This document shows, piece by piece, positions 8,463 through 18,768 of a DNA stretch of 64,000 nt. How positions within the stretch are numbered: position 1 is the first letter of the stretch; each line of letters begins with the position of its first letter. The translations under genes were made by a program, and so were the position numbers. Below the pieces are notes generated by a model. It was not told the DNA's origin. It saw only the letters and a program-made list of their open reading frames with translations, and searched no databases. The DNA is from Prochlorococcus marinus. GTDB taxonomy: Bacteria > Cyanobacteriota > Cyanobacteriia > PCC-6307 > Cyanobiaceae. The DNA lies in the NCBI RefSeq assembly GCF_001180305.1, contig NZ_CVSX01000039.1, positions 1 through 64,000 on the forward strand, written 5' to 3'.

Positions 8463-10502
8463 TTAATTATTTCTTGCCAATTTTTGTCTTAATTTTTTGA
8501 TTCTATCCCTCAAATTTGCTGCTTCTTCAAAATTTAACTCTTTTGCAGCGTCTTTCATTTTAATTTCTAACTTTTCTATTAAATCAGGCAATTCTTCGAG
8601 CAAACATTGATTATCACTGGTACTGAGAATTGCGTCAGTTTTGTTATTAACTATATTTATTAAATCTTTAGATAAACCACCAGCATCTAGTTTTCTGGAA
8701 AGTTCTAGAAAAGATAATATTGAATTTTCAATTTTTTTGCCTGCAGGTTTTGGAGTAATACCATTGACTTGGTTATATTTTTTTTGAATAGTTCTTCTTC
8801 TTTCAGTTTCAGATATTGCTCTTTTCATTGAATCTGTGAAGTTATCTGCATAAAGCAAGGCAACACCTTCAACATGTCTGGCAGCTCTTCCTATTGTTTG
8901 AATCAATGACCTTTCAGCCCTGAGAAAACCTTCTTTATCAGCATCTAAAATGGCGACTAAGGATACTTCTGGAAGATCTAGTCCCTCTCTTAATAAATTA
9001 ACTCCTACCAAAACGTCATATTCACCCATTCTAAGGTCTTGAATAATTTCAATTCTTTCAATTGAATGGATTTCGGAATGCAAATATCTAACTCTTACTT
9101 TATTTTCAGATAAAAAATCAGTTAGATCTTCAGCCATTCTCTTAGTAAGTGTTGTCACAAGCACTCTTTGATTCTTTTCAGCTCGAATTCTTATTTCAGA
9201 TAACAGATCTTCTATTTGGCCTTCACTAGGTCTTACATCAATTACCGGGTCTAATACCCCAGTTGGTCTTATAACTTGCTCAATAAATTCACCATCACAT
9301 TGATCTAATTCCCATTGACCTGGAGTTGCACTTATAAATAATGTCTGTTTTGATTTTTCCCAAAACTCTTCACATTTTAAAGGTCTATTATCTGCAGCAC
9401 TTGGCAATCTAAAACCATGATCAATTAAAACTTTTTTTCTAGATTGATCACCGTTGTACATCGCATGAAGTTGAGGACATGTTACATGACTTTCATCAAC
9501 TACCAACAACCAATCTTTGGGAAAGTAATCTATTAAGCATTCTGGCGGTGAACCTTCCTCCCTACCTGATAAATGACGAGCATAATTCTCAACTCCATTA
9601 CAATAACCAACCTCTTTAAGCATTTCTAAATCATATTTTGTACGTTGTTCTAGACGTTGAGCCTCTAATAATTTTCCTTCGTATGTAAATTTATCGAGTT
9701 GAGTTTTTAATTCGCTTCTAATTGCACTTATTGCACTCTCAAGTCTTTCTTTTGGAGTCACAAAATGCTTCGCTGGGTAAACGCTAACTTGTTCCAAACT
9801 TTCAAGTATTTCTCCTGTAGTAGGGTCAACATATCTAATTGCCTCGACTTCATCACCAAATAACTCAATTCTTATTAATCTATCTTCATAAGCTGGACCG
9901 ATTTCTAAAACATCACCTTTAATTCTGAATCTACCTCTAGAAATTTCAATATCATTTCTAGTATATTGATTTTCAACGAGAGACCTCAAAGAAGAACGTA
10001 GATTTATGGATTTTCCCACTTCAAATTTAACTGCGGCTTTTAAATACTCACTCGGTATACCAAGACCATAAATACAACTTATTGAGGCTACAACAATTAC
10101 ATCTTTTCTTTCAAATAATGAGCGTGTTGCAGAATGCCTAAGCATATCTATTTCTTCATTAATTGAAGCAGTTTTGGCTATGTAAGTATCACTTACAGGT
10201 ACATAAGCTTCAGGTTGATAATAATCGTAGTAAGAAATAAAGTACTCAACAGCATTTTTTGGAAAAAATTCTCTTAATTCATTACATAGTTGTGCAGCCA
10301 AAGTTTTGTTATGGGCTAAAACAAGTGCTGGTCTTCCTGTTTGTTGAATTACATTGGCAATGGTAAATGTTTTACCAGTTCCAGTAGCTCCTAAAAGAGT
10401 CTGAAACTGTTTACCATTATTTACTCCTTTAACTAATTTTTTAATAGCTTCTGGTTGATCTCCATTTGGTTCGTAAGGAGCTTGAAGCTTATAGTTGTTC
10501 AT
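8463..10502 (-). CDS. uvrB: Excinuclease ABC subunit B
   Basis: The damage-verification helicase of nucleotide excision repair. It takes over from UvrA at the lesion and recruits UvrC. The 679 residues include Walker A GATGTGKT (38-45), the beta-hairpin region with [13 protein letters not shown] that clamps one strand, the DESH Walker-B box in [10 protein letters not shown], the helicase motif [17 protein letters not shown], the QTIGRAARH motif VI, and a C-terminal UVR domain ([20 protein letters not shown]) that contacts UvrC. It lies 29 bases downstream of the ycf23-like gene in the same direction and may be co-transcribed with it. I saw no cyanobacterial LexA box in that short gap. Confidence 0.98.
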   Translation of the reverse strand: MNNYKLQAPYEPNGDQPEAIKKLVKGVNNGKQFQTLLGATGTGKTFTIANVIQQTGRPALVLAHNKTLAAQLCNELREFFPKNAVEYFISYYDYYQPEAYVPVSDTYIAKTASINEEIDMLRHSATRSLFERKDVIVVASISCIYGLGIPSEYLKAAVKFEVGKSINLRSSLRSLVENQYTRNDIEISRGRFRIKGDVLEIGPAYEDRLIRIELFGDEVEAIRYVDPTTGEILESLEQVSVYPAKHFVTPKERLESAISAIRSELKTQLDKFTYEGKLLEAQRLEQRTKYDLEMLKEVGYCNGVENYARHLSGREEGSPPECLIDYFPKDWLLVVDESHVTCPQLHAMYNGDQSRKKVLIDHGFRLPSAADNRPLKCEEFWEKSKQTLFISATPGQWELDQCDGEFIEQVIRPTGVLDPVIDVRPSEGQIEDLLSEIRIRAEKNQRVLVTTLTKRMAEDLTDFLSENKVRVRYLHSEIHSIERIEIIQDLRMGEYDVLVGVNLLREGLDLPEVSLVAILDADKEGFLRAERSLIQTIGRAARHVEGVALLYADNFTDSMKRAISETERRRTIQKKYNQVNGITPKPAGKKIENSILSFLELSRKLDAGGLSKDLINIVNNKTDAILSTSDNQCLLEELPDLIEKLEIKMKDAAKELNFEEAANLRDRIKKLRQKLARNN

Positions 10503-10531
10503 TAAGCTAGTAGCTAAAGGATGTTGCTATA

Positions 10532-11308
10532 CTAAGAAATTTTTTCTCCAATTATTGAATTTTTCAAAGATTCTTTTAAGCCCCTAACAACCGCAATCAT
10601 TGATATTAAATCATCTAGTTTATTAACCACAGATCCAACGCCAACTGCTGAGGCTCCAGAGGATATTGCTAGTGGGCAAGTTACTTGGCTTAATCCAGAG
10701 GCACTCATGATTGGGATATTCAGTGATTGTTTCTTAAATTCTTGATGAATAGCATAAGTAGCTGCAAGAGTTGGTACTGATTTTTCAAAAAAACCTTGAA
10801 TTCCTGGAGAGTAAGGAGTAGAACTGGTACCACCTTCTGTTTGAATAATATCAACGCCTTCTTCCACTAACTTTACAGCAAGATCAACTTGTTTATCAAT
10901 AGGCATAGTATGAGGAACAGTTACTGATAAAGGAAAATTAGGCAATAAATCCCTCGTCTCTTTTGTAATGTTTAAAACTTTCTTATCTGAAAAATGAATA
11001 CCTTTTTCATAAAAAGTATCGTAATTTCCTATCTCAATTAATGATGCTCCTGCTTTTACACAATCTTGAAAAGATCGAGGCACTACTGAACTAACACAAA
11101 CGGGTAGTGTTGAATTCTTAAGTGCTAAATCAACGAGTTCAGGTTTACAAGCAATATCGACAAGATCTGCACCTCCTAATGAAGCAGCCTCAACAATTAT
11201 TTTCACAGACTGAACATCGAAATTATTCAATCCTGAAATAACTTTGAGTAAGGATTTACTTCTTAACTCTTCTTTGATTTTTTGTGGCAAAAGATTAATC
11301 AGACTCAT
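10532..11308 (-). CDS. ycf23: Ycf23/DUF561 family TIM-barrel protein
   Basis: A 258-residue protein of the Ycf23 (DUF561) family, found in cyanobacteria and red-lineage plastids. The chain reads as a beta/alpha barrel: KVISGLNNF, GADLVDIACKPEL, PVCVSSVVP, ASLIEIGNYD, LSVTVPHTMP, VDIIQTEGGTSS, IPIMSASGLSQVTCPLAI, and the phosphate-binding-like SSGASAVGVGSVVN at the end. The enzymatic role is unknown to me; the barrel with a C-terminal GxGS-type turn suggests a phosphorylated substrate. The ATG at 11308 opens the gene; tilS is divergent 85 bases away. Confidence 0.85.
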   Translation of the reverse strand: MSLINLLPQKIKEELRSKSLLKVISGLNNFDVQSVKIIVEAASLGGADLVDIACKPELVDLALKNSTLPVCVSSVVPRSFQDCVKAGASLIEIGNYDTFYEKGIHFSDKKVLNITKETRDLLPNFPLSVTVPHTMPIDKQVDLAVKLVEEGVDIIQTEGGTSSTPYSPGIQGFFEKSVPTLAATYAIHQEFKKQSLNIPIMSASGLSQVTCPLAISSGASAVGVGSVVNKLDDLISMIAVVRGLKESLKNSIIGEKIS

Positions 11309-11393
11309 TTACTTAATGAATTTATTACCCGATTGTGACATTGTTTTAGTAAAACAGTGCATTTTTTAAAAAATATTATCTGAGCAACACAAA

Positions 11394-12404
11394 ATGACTG
11401 ATAAAAAATTAAGTCAGAAAAATTGGTCATCATGGCATCATCGGTTTCATAAGGAGATTCTTGCCAAAAAAATATTAATTCCCAAAGGTTCCAATATTTT
11501 AATAAGTGTTTCGGGGGGTCAAGACTCAATGGCCTTATTAACCCTAATTAATGACCTAAAAAAACTACATAATTGGTCTATTAGTGTTTGGCATGGTGAT
11601 CATCAGTGGCACGAAAAATCATCACTATATGCTCTTGAATTAAAAGATTATTGCGAAGATAAAGATATTTCATTCTCTTTTGATCAAGCAAATAAAGAAA
11701 GTATTTCTTCAGAAGAAAAAGCACGAGAATGGAGATATAAAAAATTATGTGAAAGAGCCAAAACTTTATTAAATAAAAACCAGCAAAAACATAATATTTA
11801 TTTGTTAACTGGTCACACAAGTAGTGATAATGCAGAAACATTTATCCTTAATTTATCTAGAGGAAGCAATTTTGCAGGTCTAAGTAATATTGAGAGTAAA
11901 AGATTAATTGAAAATCAAATTTATTTAATAAGACCAATATTAATTTTCAGTAGGGAAGATACAAAACAATTTTGCAATGATATGAAAATACCAGTCTGGG
12001 AAGATCCTACAAATTCAGATCTTAAATTAAAAAGAAATTTAGTAAGAAAAAAAATTATTCCTACCTTAGAAGTCATCTATCCTGGTTGTTCTGAAAGGAT
12101 AAATAATTTTTCCCAAAAAATGAGCAAATACAATAATGAACGTAATGATCTTAGTGAACTAGCGTATTTATATTGTAAAGATGTTAAAGGTATCGATAGG
12201 AATCTCCTAAATGGTATGTGTATTGAAGCGAGGTGCACAATTTTAAATAGATTTTTAAAAGAAATATCTGCAAAGCAATGTAGTTCTAAAAATCTGACAA
12301 AATTAGCAACTTCAATTTATGAAAAAAATAAAGGTCATTTTAATCTGCAAGAGTTTTTAAAAATTGTTTGGGATAAAAACTATATAAATTTTGAAAAAAG
12401 TTAA
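11394..12404 (+). CDS. tilS: tRNA(Ile)-lysidine synthase
   Basis: Changes C34 of the CAT-anticodon tRNA-Ile to lysidine so that it reads ATA as isoleucine, an essential step. The N-type ATP pyrophosphatase P-loop is SGGQDS (40-45), followed by WHGDHQWH, the LLTGHTSSDNAET motif and LIRPIL, and then R-rich LKLKRNLVRKKIIPTLE, all typical of TilS. At 336 residues it has the short C-terminal region usual in cyanobacteria and lacks the extended domain of E. coli TilS. It ends convergently with rnj; the stop regions overlap by 4 bases (12401-12404). Confidence 0.93.
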   Translation: MTDKKLSQKNWSSWHHRFHKEILAKKILIPKGSNILISVSGGQDSMALLTLINDLKKLHNWSISVWHGDHQWHEKSSLYALELKDYCEDKDISFSFDQANKESISSEEKAREWRYKKLCERAKTLLNKNQQKHNIYLLTGHTSSDNAETFILNLSRGSNFAGLSNIESKRLIENQIYLIRPILIFSREDTKQFCNDMKIPVWEDPTNSDLKLKRNLVRKKIIPTLEVIYPGCSERINNFSQKMSKYNNERNDLSELAYLYCKDVKGIDRNLLNGMCIEARCTILNRFLKEISAKQCSSKNLTKLATSIYEKNKGHFNLQEFLKIVWDKNYINFEKS

Positions 12405-14386
12405 GATTTTACAGCAGATCTTCTTCTTCTTGTTCTACCTTCATATGAATCTTCTGTAGAAGTCTCAGCTGATGGATTCTGTGAAACTTTTGAACTTTTT
12501 TGGGTATTTTGTGGGTTATTTGAACTATTTGGATGATTATTATTTGATTTCTTATGGAAATTATTATTATTTCGATTTCTATTGGAGAAATTTTGCTCTT
12601 CGGTAATCTTTGGAATATAAGCACGAGTTCCACTTGGAGCAGGTTGCACTAAACACAAAATAAGTGGTTCAACTTGTAATTCTCTTCTCATTCTTCTCGA
12701 TAAACCATTTTCAATTTCTCTTTGTACACCAATCCAATCTACCTCAAAATTATTCGGTCCAGTTTGTCTGGATAATTGTTTCCATCTATTTTCTAAGACC
12801 CAGCTTATTTCTCGTTCTGTCCACATAGACATTTTTCTTGGCTCTGCAGTAGTAACAACTCCTCTTAAATTAACTCTAGGAGGTGCAACCATCTTCCCAT
12901 CTGTACTAATAGGAGCTAAAACAGTTACTACACCATCACCAGCTAATTGCTGCCGTTCCTTTAATACTCGAGCATCTACTATCCCATTTCGTGAGTTATC
13001 AAGAAGTTCAACACCAGCTTTTACAGGATCACCCTTTTGAATAGAATTAGGTGTTAACTCAACTACATCTCCATTTTCAATAATTAAGATATTGTCCTTT
13101 GGAACCCCCATAGTTTGTGCACTCTTCCCATGACAAACAAGCATTCTATGTTCTCCATGAACAGGAACAAAAAACTTAGGTTTTGCGAGTGCCAACATTA
13201 ACTTTTGATCTTCTTGAAAACCATGACCAGAAACATGAATATTCTCACCCTTTCCATAAACAACCTTTGCTCCGAGTTTCATTAATCTATCTATTGTATT
13301 AACAACAGAAATAGTATTACCAGGAATTGGGCTGGCTGAAAATATTACAGTATCAGTAGTCTTAAGACGAACATGCTGATGTTCACCACGAGAGATTCTG
13401 CTTAAGGCTGCTAGGGGTTCTCCTTGACTACCCGTCATTAATAATAAGGTCTCCCTATCTGGCAAATCTCTAATTTGCTTTATAGGGACAAACAAATCAT
13501 CTGGGCATTTCATATAACCAATATCTCTCGCCTTAGCAATAACATTTATCATCGATCTACCTAACAAACCGACCTTTCTTCCATGTTTCATGGCCAATTC
13601 TAAGATCATTGTCACTCTATGCACAGAACTAGCAAAAGTGGTAAGGATAACTCGTTCTTTTGCCTCTGCAATATGTTTTTCTAAAGAGGGATAGATAGTC
13701 TTCTCAGAAGGACAAAAACCTGGAACTTCGGCATTAGTAGAATCACTGAACATGCATAAAACACCCTTCTCTCCGTAATGCACCATTCTTTCAATATCAA
13801 ATTGCTCTCCATCTACTGGCATATGATCAAACTTAAAATCTCCCGTGAAAATAATTGTGCCAACAGGTGTTGTAACTGCTAAAGAAAAGCTATCGCAAAT
13901 AGAATGGGTATTTCGAATAAATTCAACAGAAAAATGTTGTCCTACTTTTACAACATCTCTTGGATTTACTGTCTGTATAGTTGTTCTATCAGATACCCCA
14001 GCTTCCTCCATTTTTCCTCTAAGCATTGACATTGCCAGTCTTGGGCCATAAATAATGGGAATATTAAAATGCTTTAGATGATGAGAAATACCTCCAATGT
14101 GATCTTCATGCCCGTGAGTGACAATCATTCCTTTTATTCTTCTTTGATTTTCTTTTAAAAAAGTTGTATCAGGCATAACAACGTTTACGCCATGCATACC
14201 ATCAGATGGGAAAGCTAGGCCAGCATCAACAAGCATTAATTCATCACCATATTCAAAAACGCAAGTGTTTTTTCCTATTTCATGTAATCCTCCAAGAGGT
14301 ATTACTCGTAGAGCTGGCGTATTACTTTTAGATCTAGATGAATCATGAGTAGATCTATTAACAGTTGAATTTGTAATTGATTGCAT
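12401..14386 (-). CDS. rnj: Ribonuclease J
   Basis: A metallo-beta-lactamase/beta-CASP nuclease with 5'-3' exo- and endonuclease activity in mRNA and rRNA processing. The zinc-binding HGHEDH motif is at 91-96, preceded by PLGGLHEIGKN (30-40), and is followed by the DFKFD aspartate, the beta-CASP SSVHRV and MTGSQGEP segments, and HVSGHG and PVHGEHRML near residues 370-400. The last 60 or so residues are low-complexity and Asn-rich (NRNNNNF, NNNHPNSSNN) and end in the basic tract TRRRRSAVKS. This disordered tail is longer than in Bacillus RNase J and may bind RNA or partners. It follows dapA on the same strand after a 79-base gap. Confidence 0.96.
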   Translation of the reverse strand: MQSITNSTVNRSTHDSSRSKSNTPALRVIPLGGLHEIGKNTCVFEYGDELMLVDAGLAFPSDGMHGVNVVMPDTTFLKENQRRIKGMIVTHGHEDHIGGISHHLKHFNIPIIYGPRLAMSMLRGKMEEAGVSDRTTIQTVNPRDVVKVGQHFSVEFIRNTHSICDSFSLAVTTPVGTIIFTGDFKFDHMPVDGEQFDIERMVHYGEKGVLCMFSDSTNAEVPGFCPSEKTIYPSLEKHIAEAKERVILTTFASSVHRVTMILELAMKHGRKVGLLGRSMINVIAKARDIGYMKCPDDLFVPIKQIRDLPDRETLLLMTGSQGEPLAALSRISRGEHQHVRLKTTDTVIFSASPIPGNTISVVNTIDRLMKLGAKVVYGKGENIHVSGHGFQEDQKLMLALAKPKFFVPVHGEHRMLVCHGKSAQTMGVPKDNILIIENGDVVELTPNSIQKGDPVKAGVELLDNSRNGIVDARVLKERQQLAGDGVVTVLAPISTDGKMVAPPRVNLRGVVTTAEPRKMSMWTEREISWVLENRWKQLSRQTGPNNFEVDWIGVQREIENGLSRRMRRELQVEPLILCLVQPAPSGTRAYIPKITEEQNFSNRNRNNNNFHKKSNNNHPNSSNNPQNTQKSSKVSQNPSAETSTEDSYEGRTRRRRSAVKS

Positions 14387-14465
14387 AATTTTGAAATTTA
14401 TGAAGGCCTGCTTGTAATCAAATAAGGTTTATTTAAATTTAATTATCAAGTAAATATAATTCCTA

Positions 14466-15368
14466 TTATAAGGAATTCAAGATAAAAGATAGTTGCTTTT
14501 TCATGTCATTGGTTAAAGGTGATAAAGGACTTCTAGGATTACCTACATCCCATCCCGATAGCTCCAAAGCAGCCTTAATAGGGATTGGATTAGTAGTCAT
14601 AAAGAGTGCTTTGAAAAGAGGCTGAAGTTTTTCATGAATAGCAAGAGCATTGGAAACCTCTCCACTTTGAAAAGAATGAATCATCTCTTTCAATTGCAAT
14701 CCAACTAAATGACTTGCAACACTTACTACTCCTACAGCACCTACAGATAACATTGGAAGCAACAATGAATCGTCGCCACTATATACAGAGAGTTCGGAGC
14801 CACAAATAGCTCTTAGTTCTGTTACTTCTTCTATTCTACCGCTTGCAGCTTTAATACTGAGAATATTTGAGAAATCCATAAGTTTCTTCACAGTATCAGG
14901 TAATAAATTGCATCCAGTCCTGCCAGGAATGTTGTAGAGCATAAGAGGCAAATCCTTAGCAGATTTAGCAATAGAACTGAAATGTTTATAAAGACCTTCT
15001 TGAGGCGGCTTATTGTAATAAGGAACAACCACCAAAGCACCGTCGGCACCAGATTCGTAAGCTTTTTTTGTAGCTTCCACAGCTTCGCTTGTACAATTGC
15101 TACCAGTGCCAACTATTACTTTACAACTTGCATCCAAAGATCCTTTTACAGCAATAAATAAATCATGCTGTTCCGCCCATGAAAGAGTCGGAGATTCTCC
15201 AGTAGTACCGCACAACACAATTCCATCGGAACCGTTCTCAAAAAGATAATTTGAAAGTTTTATAGCTAATTCATAATCTACATCTCCATTCTCAGTGAAT
15301 GGAGTAACCATTGCAGTCAATATTCTTCCAAATAGTGGATTATTACACTCAGTTTTGTCTGTAATCAT
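14466..15368 (-). CDS. dapA: 4-hydroxy-tetrahydrodipicolinate synthase
   Basis: Condenses pyruvate with aspartate semialdehyde, the first step of the lysine and diaminopimelate branch. The 300 residues contain GTTGESPT (54-61), the YNIPGRTG segment (145-152) with the catalytic tyrosine Y145, and the Schiff-base lysine K173 in LSIKAASG. Length and motifs are standard. Its ATG overlaps the asd stop (ATGA, 15365-15368), so asd and dapA are one translationally coupled unit making consecutive products. A stretch near the C-terminus with [11 protein letters not shown] is also typical of the family. Confidence 0.98.
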   Translation of the reverse strand: MITDKTECNNPLFGRILTAMVTPFTENGDVDYELAIKLSNYLFENGSDGIVLCGTTGESPTLSWAEQHDLFIAVKGSLDASCKVIVGTGSNCTSEAVEATKKAYESGADGALVVVPYYNKPPQEGLYKHFSSIAKSAKDLPLMLYNIPGRTGCNLLPDTVKKLMDFSNILSIKAASGRIEEVTELRAICGSELSVYSGDDSLLLPMLSVGAVGVVSVASHLVGLQLKEMIHSFQSGEVSNALAIHEKLQPLFKALFMTTNPIPIKAALELSGWDVGNPRSPLSPLTNDMKKQLSFILNSL

Positions 15369-16396
15369 TTTTTTGGAATTAATAATTCAGCTATTTGAAC
15401 AGCGTTCAGAGCCGCTCCTTTTCTTATTTGATCTCCACATAACCATAATTCTAATCCATGAGGCTGACTTATATCAGTTCTTAGCCTGCCAACAGAAACA
15501 TTATCCCTTCCCATAACGTCATTTGGCATAGGAAATCTATTATTTTTGTAATCCTCAATAACTTCAATTCCAGGAGATTTTTTTAATTCTTCAAGAGCAT
15601 CTTTAGGCTCAACTACATCGGCAAATTCAATATTGATCGATTCAGAATGTGCTCTCAGTACTGGGACTCGAACACATGTAGCAGAGAGCTTTAAATCAGC
15701 AGTATTTAATATTTTCCTTGTCTCATTAACCATTTTCATCTCTTCTTCGCAGTAATTATTTGAAAGCATAGGAGAATTATGTAAAAACAAATTAAAAGCA
15801 AGGGAGTATGGCAACACTGTACTTTTTTGGGGATTTCCTTGAAGATATTGTTCAGTTAAAAGTTTTAGTTCCTCCATCGCCAGTTGGCCTGCACCACTGA
15901 CAGATTGATATGTTGAGACAATCACTCTTTGAATAGTCGAAAGTTTGTTTAATGGAGCTAAAACTAATGTCAACAAAATGGTAGTGCAGTTTGGATTCGC
16001 TATTACCCCATCATGATTAAGTACGTCACTAGCATTAACTTCAGGGACTATAAGAGGAACGTTCTTATCTAATCTGAAAGCACTTGAATTATCTATTAGT
16101 AAAGCATTTTGATCAATGATGGTAGACAACCATTTTTTTGAAATACTTCCGCCAGCTGAAGCCAAAACTAAATCAAGATTCTTAAATTCTTCCTTAGTTG
16201 TTTTTTTTGTAACTAATTCTTCACCTTTCCAAATAATTTTTTTTCCTTCTGACCGCTCTGATGAAAGCAAGACCAATTCTGATATTGGGAAATCACGTTG
16301 CTCAAGAATTTTAAGCAATTCGGATCCCACAGCACCTGAAGAACCTAAAACAGCAACTTTTAATGGCCTATTGGGCAAATACGGAGATTGTCTCAC
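15365..16396 (-). CDS. asd: Aspartate-semialdehyde dehydrogenase
   Basis: Reduces aspartyl phosphate with NADPH to aspartate semialdehyde, feeding dapA directly downstream and the threonine/methionine branch. The NADP-binding GSSGAVG lies at 18-24 and the catalytic cysteine is C137 in NPNCTT. Later segments [11 protein letters not shown] and [10 protein letters not shown] (active-site His) complete the family pattern. The 343 residues are a normal length. The gene is divergent from tig; the 124-base gap 16397-16520 carries both promoters and holds no gene that I can see. Confidence 0.98.
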   Translation of the reverse strand: MRQSPYLPNRPLKVAVLGSSGAVGSELLKILEQRDFPISELVLLSSERSEGKKIIWKGEELVTKKTTKEEFKNLDLVLASAGGSISKKWLSTIIDQNALLIDNSSAFRLDKNVPLIVPEVNASDVLNHDGVIANPNCTTILLTLVLAPLNKLSTIQRVIVSTYQSVSGAGQLAMEELKLLTEQYLQGNPQKSTVLPYSLAFNLFLHNSPMLSNNYCEEEMKMVNETRKILNTADLKLSATCVRVPVLRAHSESINIEFADVVEPKDALEELKKSPGIEVIEDYKNNRFPMPNDVMGRDNVSVGRLRTDISQPHGLELWLCGDQIRKGAALNAVQIAELLIPKK

Positions 16397-16520
16397 ACTT
16401 TAAAATGATTTTTATAAATAGATTGACTACTTTTTTTACTTTATCAAAAAATTAACTTTCAAGGAAATCACTTAATGTGAAATAATTAAGATTCGGTTCA
16501 TAGTAATAACTTAGAAAAAC

Positions 16521-17954
16521 ATGGCTAAAGATGCACTAATAGTCAAAACAACTCCTCTGCCTCAAAGTAGAATTTCATTCGAATTAGAAATACCATCTGA
16601 GACATGCAAAACGTGTGTAAATGAAACAATCAGTTCTATCAGTCGTTCGGCTAAAATTCCGGGATTTAGACTTGGTAAGATTCCTAAACAAGTCTTAATC
16701 CAAAGAATTGGCATCACACAATTACATGCTTCTGCTCTGGAAAAAATTATTGATAAATCATGGCAAGAAGCGTTAAAAATAAAATCTATAGAGCCACTAA
16801 GTGAACCAGAATTGGTAGATGGATTTGAATCTTTACTTGCAAAATTTAGTCCTGAAAAATCACTTAAGGTTACTCTTCAAACTGATGTTGCTCCAGAATT
16901 AAAACTTAAAAAATCCAAAGGACTAAGTGTTGAAATATCAAAGACAAAGTTTGATCCTAAGTCAATAGATGAAGCACTAGAAAAATCTAGAAATCAGTTT
17001 GCAAACATTATTCCAGTTACCAATAGAGCAGCAAAATTAGGAGATATTGCTGTAGTTAGTTTCAAAGGAAAATATAAAGATTCTGGTAAAGAGATTGATG
17101 GTGGAACAAGTGAATCAATGGATCTTGAGTTAGAAAAGAACAAAATGATTCCCGGTTTCGTTGAGGGGATTGTAAAGATGAAAATTGGTGATACTAAAAT
17201 ACTTAACCTTAAATTTCCTGATGATTATTCTCATGAGGATTCAAGAGGCAAAGAAGCAATTTTTGAAGTAAATCTTAAAGATCTTAAGGAAAAAGAATTG
17301 CCTGAACTTAATGACGATTTTGCAAAACAGTCTGGCAACAAAGAATCATTAAAAGAGTTAAAGAAAGATATTGAAAAGCAACTTAAAGACAATTTTGAAA
17401 AAACTCAAAAAGATATCAAAATTGAAGCTTTATTAGATGCCTTAACAAACGAATTAGTTGCTGAAATTCCAAAATCTATGATTGATATAGAAGTGAGGAA
17501 TAATATTGAACAAACCGCTCAAAGATTTGCTCAACAAGGTCTTGATGTAAAATCTACTTTCACTCCAGAATTAGTTAAGTCATTAGCAGAGTCCACAAGG
17601 CCTCAAGCTGAAAAAAATGTTCAAAGAAATTTAGCTTTAAAAGCATTAGCTAAAACAGAAAACATAAAAGTCAAGAAAGATGAAATTGATTTAAAAATGA
17701 AAGATTATGAAGATGCAATCTCTCAATCTTCAAAACAAATAGATATTAAAAGATTAACAGAAGTAGTAAGTAATGATCTACTCAAAGAAAAATTAATAAT
17801 TTGGCTTGAAGAAAATTCTGAAGTAAAAGAAAAAACTAAAAAAACTGCTAAAGCTACAAAAACCTCTAAAACATCAAAAGCCGCAAAAACTGAGACTAAA
17901 ACTACAAAAACTACAAAAACTACAAAAACTCAAAATAAAAAAGAAAAAAAATAA
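16521..17954 (+). CDS. tig: Trigger factor (ribosome-associated chaperone)
   Basis: Binds at the ribosome exit tunnel and shelters nascent chains; it is also a peptidyl-prolyl isomerase. The N-terminal ribosome-binding domain has the signature-like SAKIPGFRLGKIPKQV (GFRxGKxP, about 51-60). The FKBP-type domain follows (GDIAVVSFKGKYKDSGKEI; NKMIPGFVEGIVKMKIGD) and then the helical C-terminal domain. The last 40 or so residues are a repetitive Lys-Thr-Ala tail (KTSKTSKAAKT, KTTKTTKTTKT) not found in E. coli Tig, encoded partly by a 9-bp tandem repeat. It heads a plus-strand run with clpP, clpX and dnaX. Confidence 0.97.
   Translation: MAKDALIVKTTPLPQSRISFELEIPSETCKTCVNETISSISRSAKIPGFRLGKIPKQVLIQRIGITQLHASALEKIIDKSWQEALKIKSIEPLSEPELVDGFESLLAKFSPEKSLKVTLQTDVAPELKLKKSKGLSVEISKTKFDPKSIDEALEKSRNQFANIIPVTNRAAKLGDIAVVSFKGKYKDSGKEIDGGTSESMDLELEKNKMIPGFVEGIVKMKIGDTKILNLKFPDDYSHEDSRGKEAIFEVNLKDLKEKELPELNDDFAKQSGNKESLKELKKDIEKQLKDNFEKTQKDIKIEALLDALTNELVAEIPKSMIDIEVRNNIEQTAQRFAQQGLDVKSTFTPELVKSLAESTRPQAEKNVQRNLALKALAKTENIKVKKDEIDLKMKDYEDAISQSSKQIDIKRLTEVVSNDLLKEKLIIWLEENSEVKEKTKKTAKATKTSKTSKAAKTETKTTKTTKTTKTQNKKEKK
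17901..17933 (+). repeat. 9-bp tandem repeat in the tig tail
   Basis: Three perfect copies of ACTACAAAA at 17901-17927 are followed by a degenerate copy, and a related unit precedes them. They encode the Lys-Thr-Thr repeats at the end of trigger factor. The 9-bp unit keeps the frame, so copy number could vary between strains without breaking the gene. Confidence 0.85.
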
Positions 17955-18020
17955 TTTATGAAATTTCCTACTAATTAAACAAAAACCCCTTAAATTATTT
18001 GTAAGACAAAAAATTAATTT

Positions 18021-18665
18021 GTGAACTCAGAAAAAAAACATTTAATCCAAAGCTCAATAAGTTCTTACGAAAGTAATAATAAAACCATTGCTGCTGTTCC
18101 TACTGTTATAGAACAATCAGGTAGAGGAGAAAGAGCTTTTGATATTTATTCAAGACTATTGAGGGAGAGAATAATTTTTTTAGGCACTGGAATTAATGAT
18201 CAAGTATCTGATTCTCTTGTTGCACAATTGTTATTTCTTGAAGCTGAAGATCCCGAAAAAGACATACAAATCTATATCAATTCTCCTGGGGGCTCTGTAA
18301 CTGCAGGAATGGCTATATACGATACGATGCAACAAATATCACCTGATGTGGTAACAATATGCTTTGGGGTAGCTGCAAGTATGGGGGCTTTTCTCTTGTC
18401 TGGGGGCGCAAAAGGGAAAAGATTAGCTTTACCTAATTCTAGGATTATGATTCATCAGCCTCTTGGAGGTGCACAAGGTCAAGCAGTAGAGATTGAAATA
18501 CAAGCTAAAGAAATACTTTTTCTCAAGAAAACATTAAATTCACTTTTAGCAGAGCACACTGGTCAACCTCTTGAAAAGATTAATGACGATACAGAAAGAG
18601 ATTACTTCTTATCTCCTTCAGAAGCAGTTGAATATGGATTAATTGATAAAGTTATCAAAAAATGA
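18021..18665 (+). CDS. clpP: ATP-dependent Clp protease proteolytic subunit
   Basis: The serine peptidase of the Clp machine, forming a tetradecameric barrel that is fed by ClpX. The catalytic triad reads S120 (AASMGAF), H145 (MIHQPLGG) and D190 (NDDTERD). The 214 residues start at a GTG; no ATG occurs before residue 97, so GTG or another non-ATG start must be used. The first 30 or so residues are extended relative to E. coli mature ClpP and could be a propeptide. It is followed by clpX, 103 bases downstream; the pair is conserved as protease plus unfoldase. Confidence 0.97.
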   Translation: MNSEKKHLIQSSISSYESNNKTIAAVPTVIEQSGRGERAFDIYSRLLRERIIFLGTGINDQVSDSLVAQLLFLEAEDPEKDIQIYINSPGGSVTAGMAIYDTMQQISPDVVTICFGVAASMGAFLLSGGAKGKRLALPNSRIMIHQPLGGAQGQAVEIEIQAKEILFLKKTLNSLLAEHTGQPLEKINDDTERDYFLSPSEAVEYGLIDKVIKK

Positions 18666-18768
18666 CAAGCGGCACTTATTTTTTAAGAATAAGATGACGA
18701 ATCGATATTTATAAGCAATCCTAGTAAATAGGAGATATTAAACACCTTTACTTTAGATTTTATAATCG

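Noticed and set aside
10503-10531. LexA/SOS box before uvrB
   Set aside because: The gap is 29 bases and shows no TAGTACA/TGTACTA-type palindrome.
11305-11529. 74-residue minus-strand frame over the tilS start
   Set aside because: Antisense to the conserved tilS N-terminus including the P-loop region; no motif of its own.
12409-12633. 74-residue minus-strand frame rich in Ile/Lys
   Set aside because: It is the alternative-frame reading of the Asn-rich low-complexity tail of rnj and has no protein-like features of its own.
16468-16480. TCAC-N5-GTGA inverted repeat between asd and tig
   Set aside because: Four-base arms in the wrong orientation for a CRP site and no match to NtcA (GTA-N8-TAC); not distinguishable from chance.
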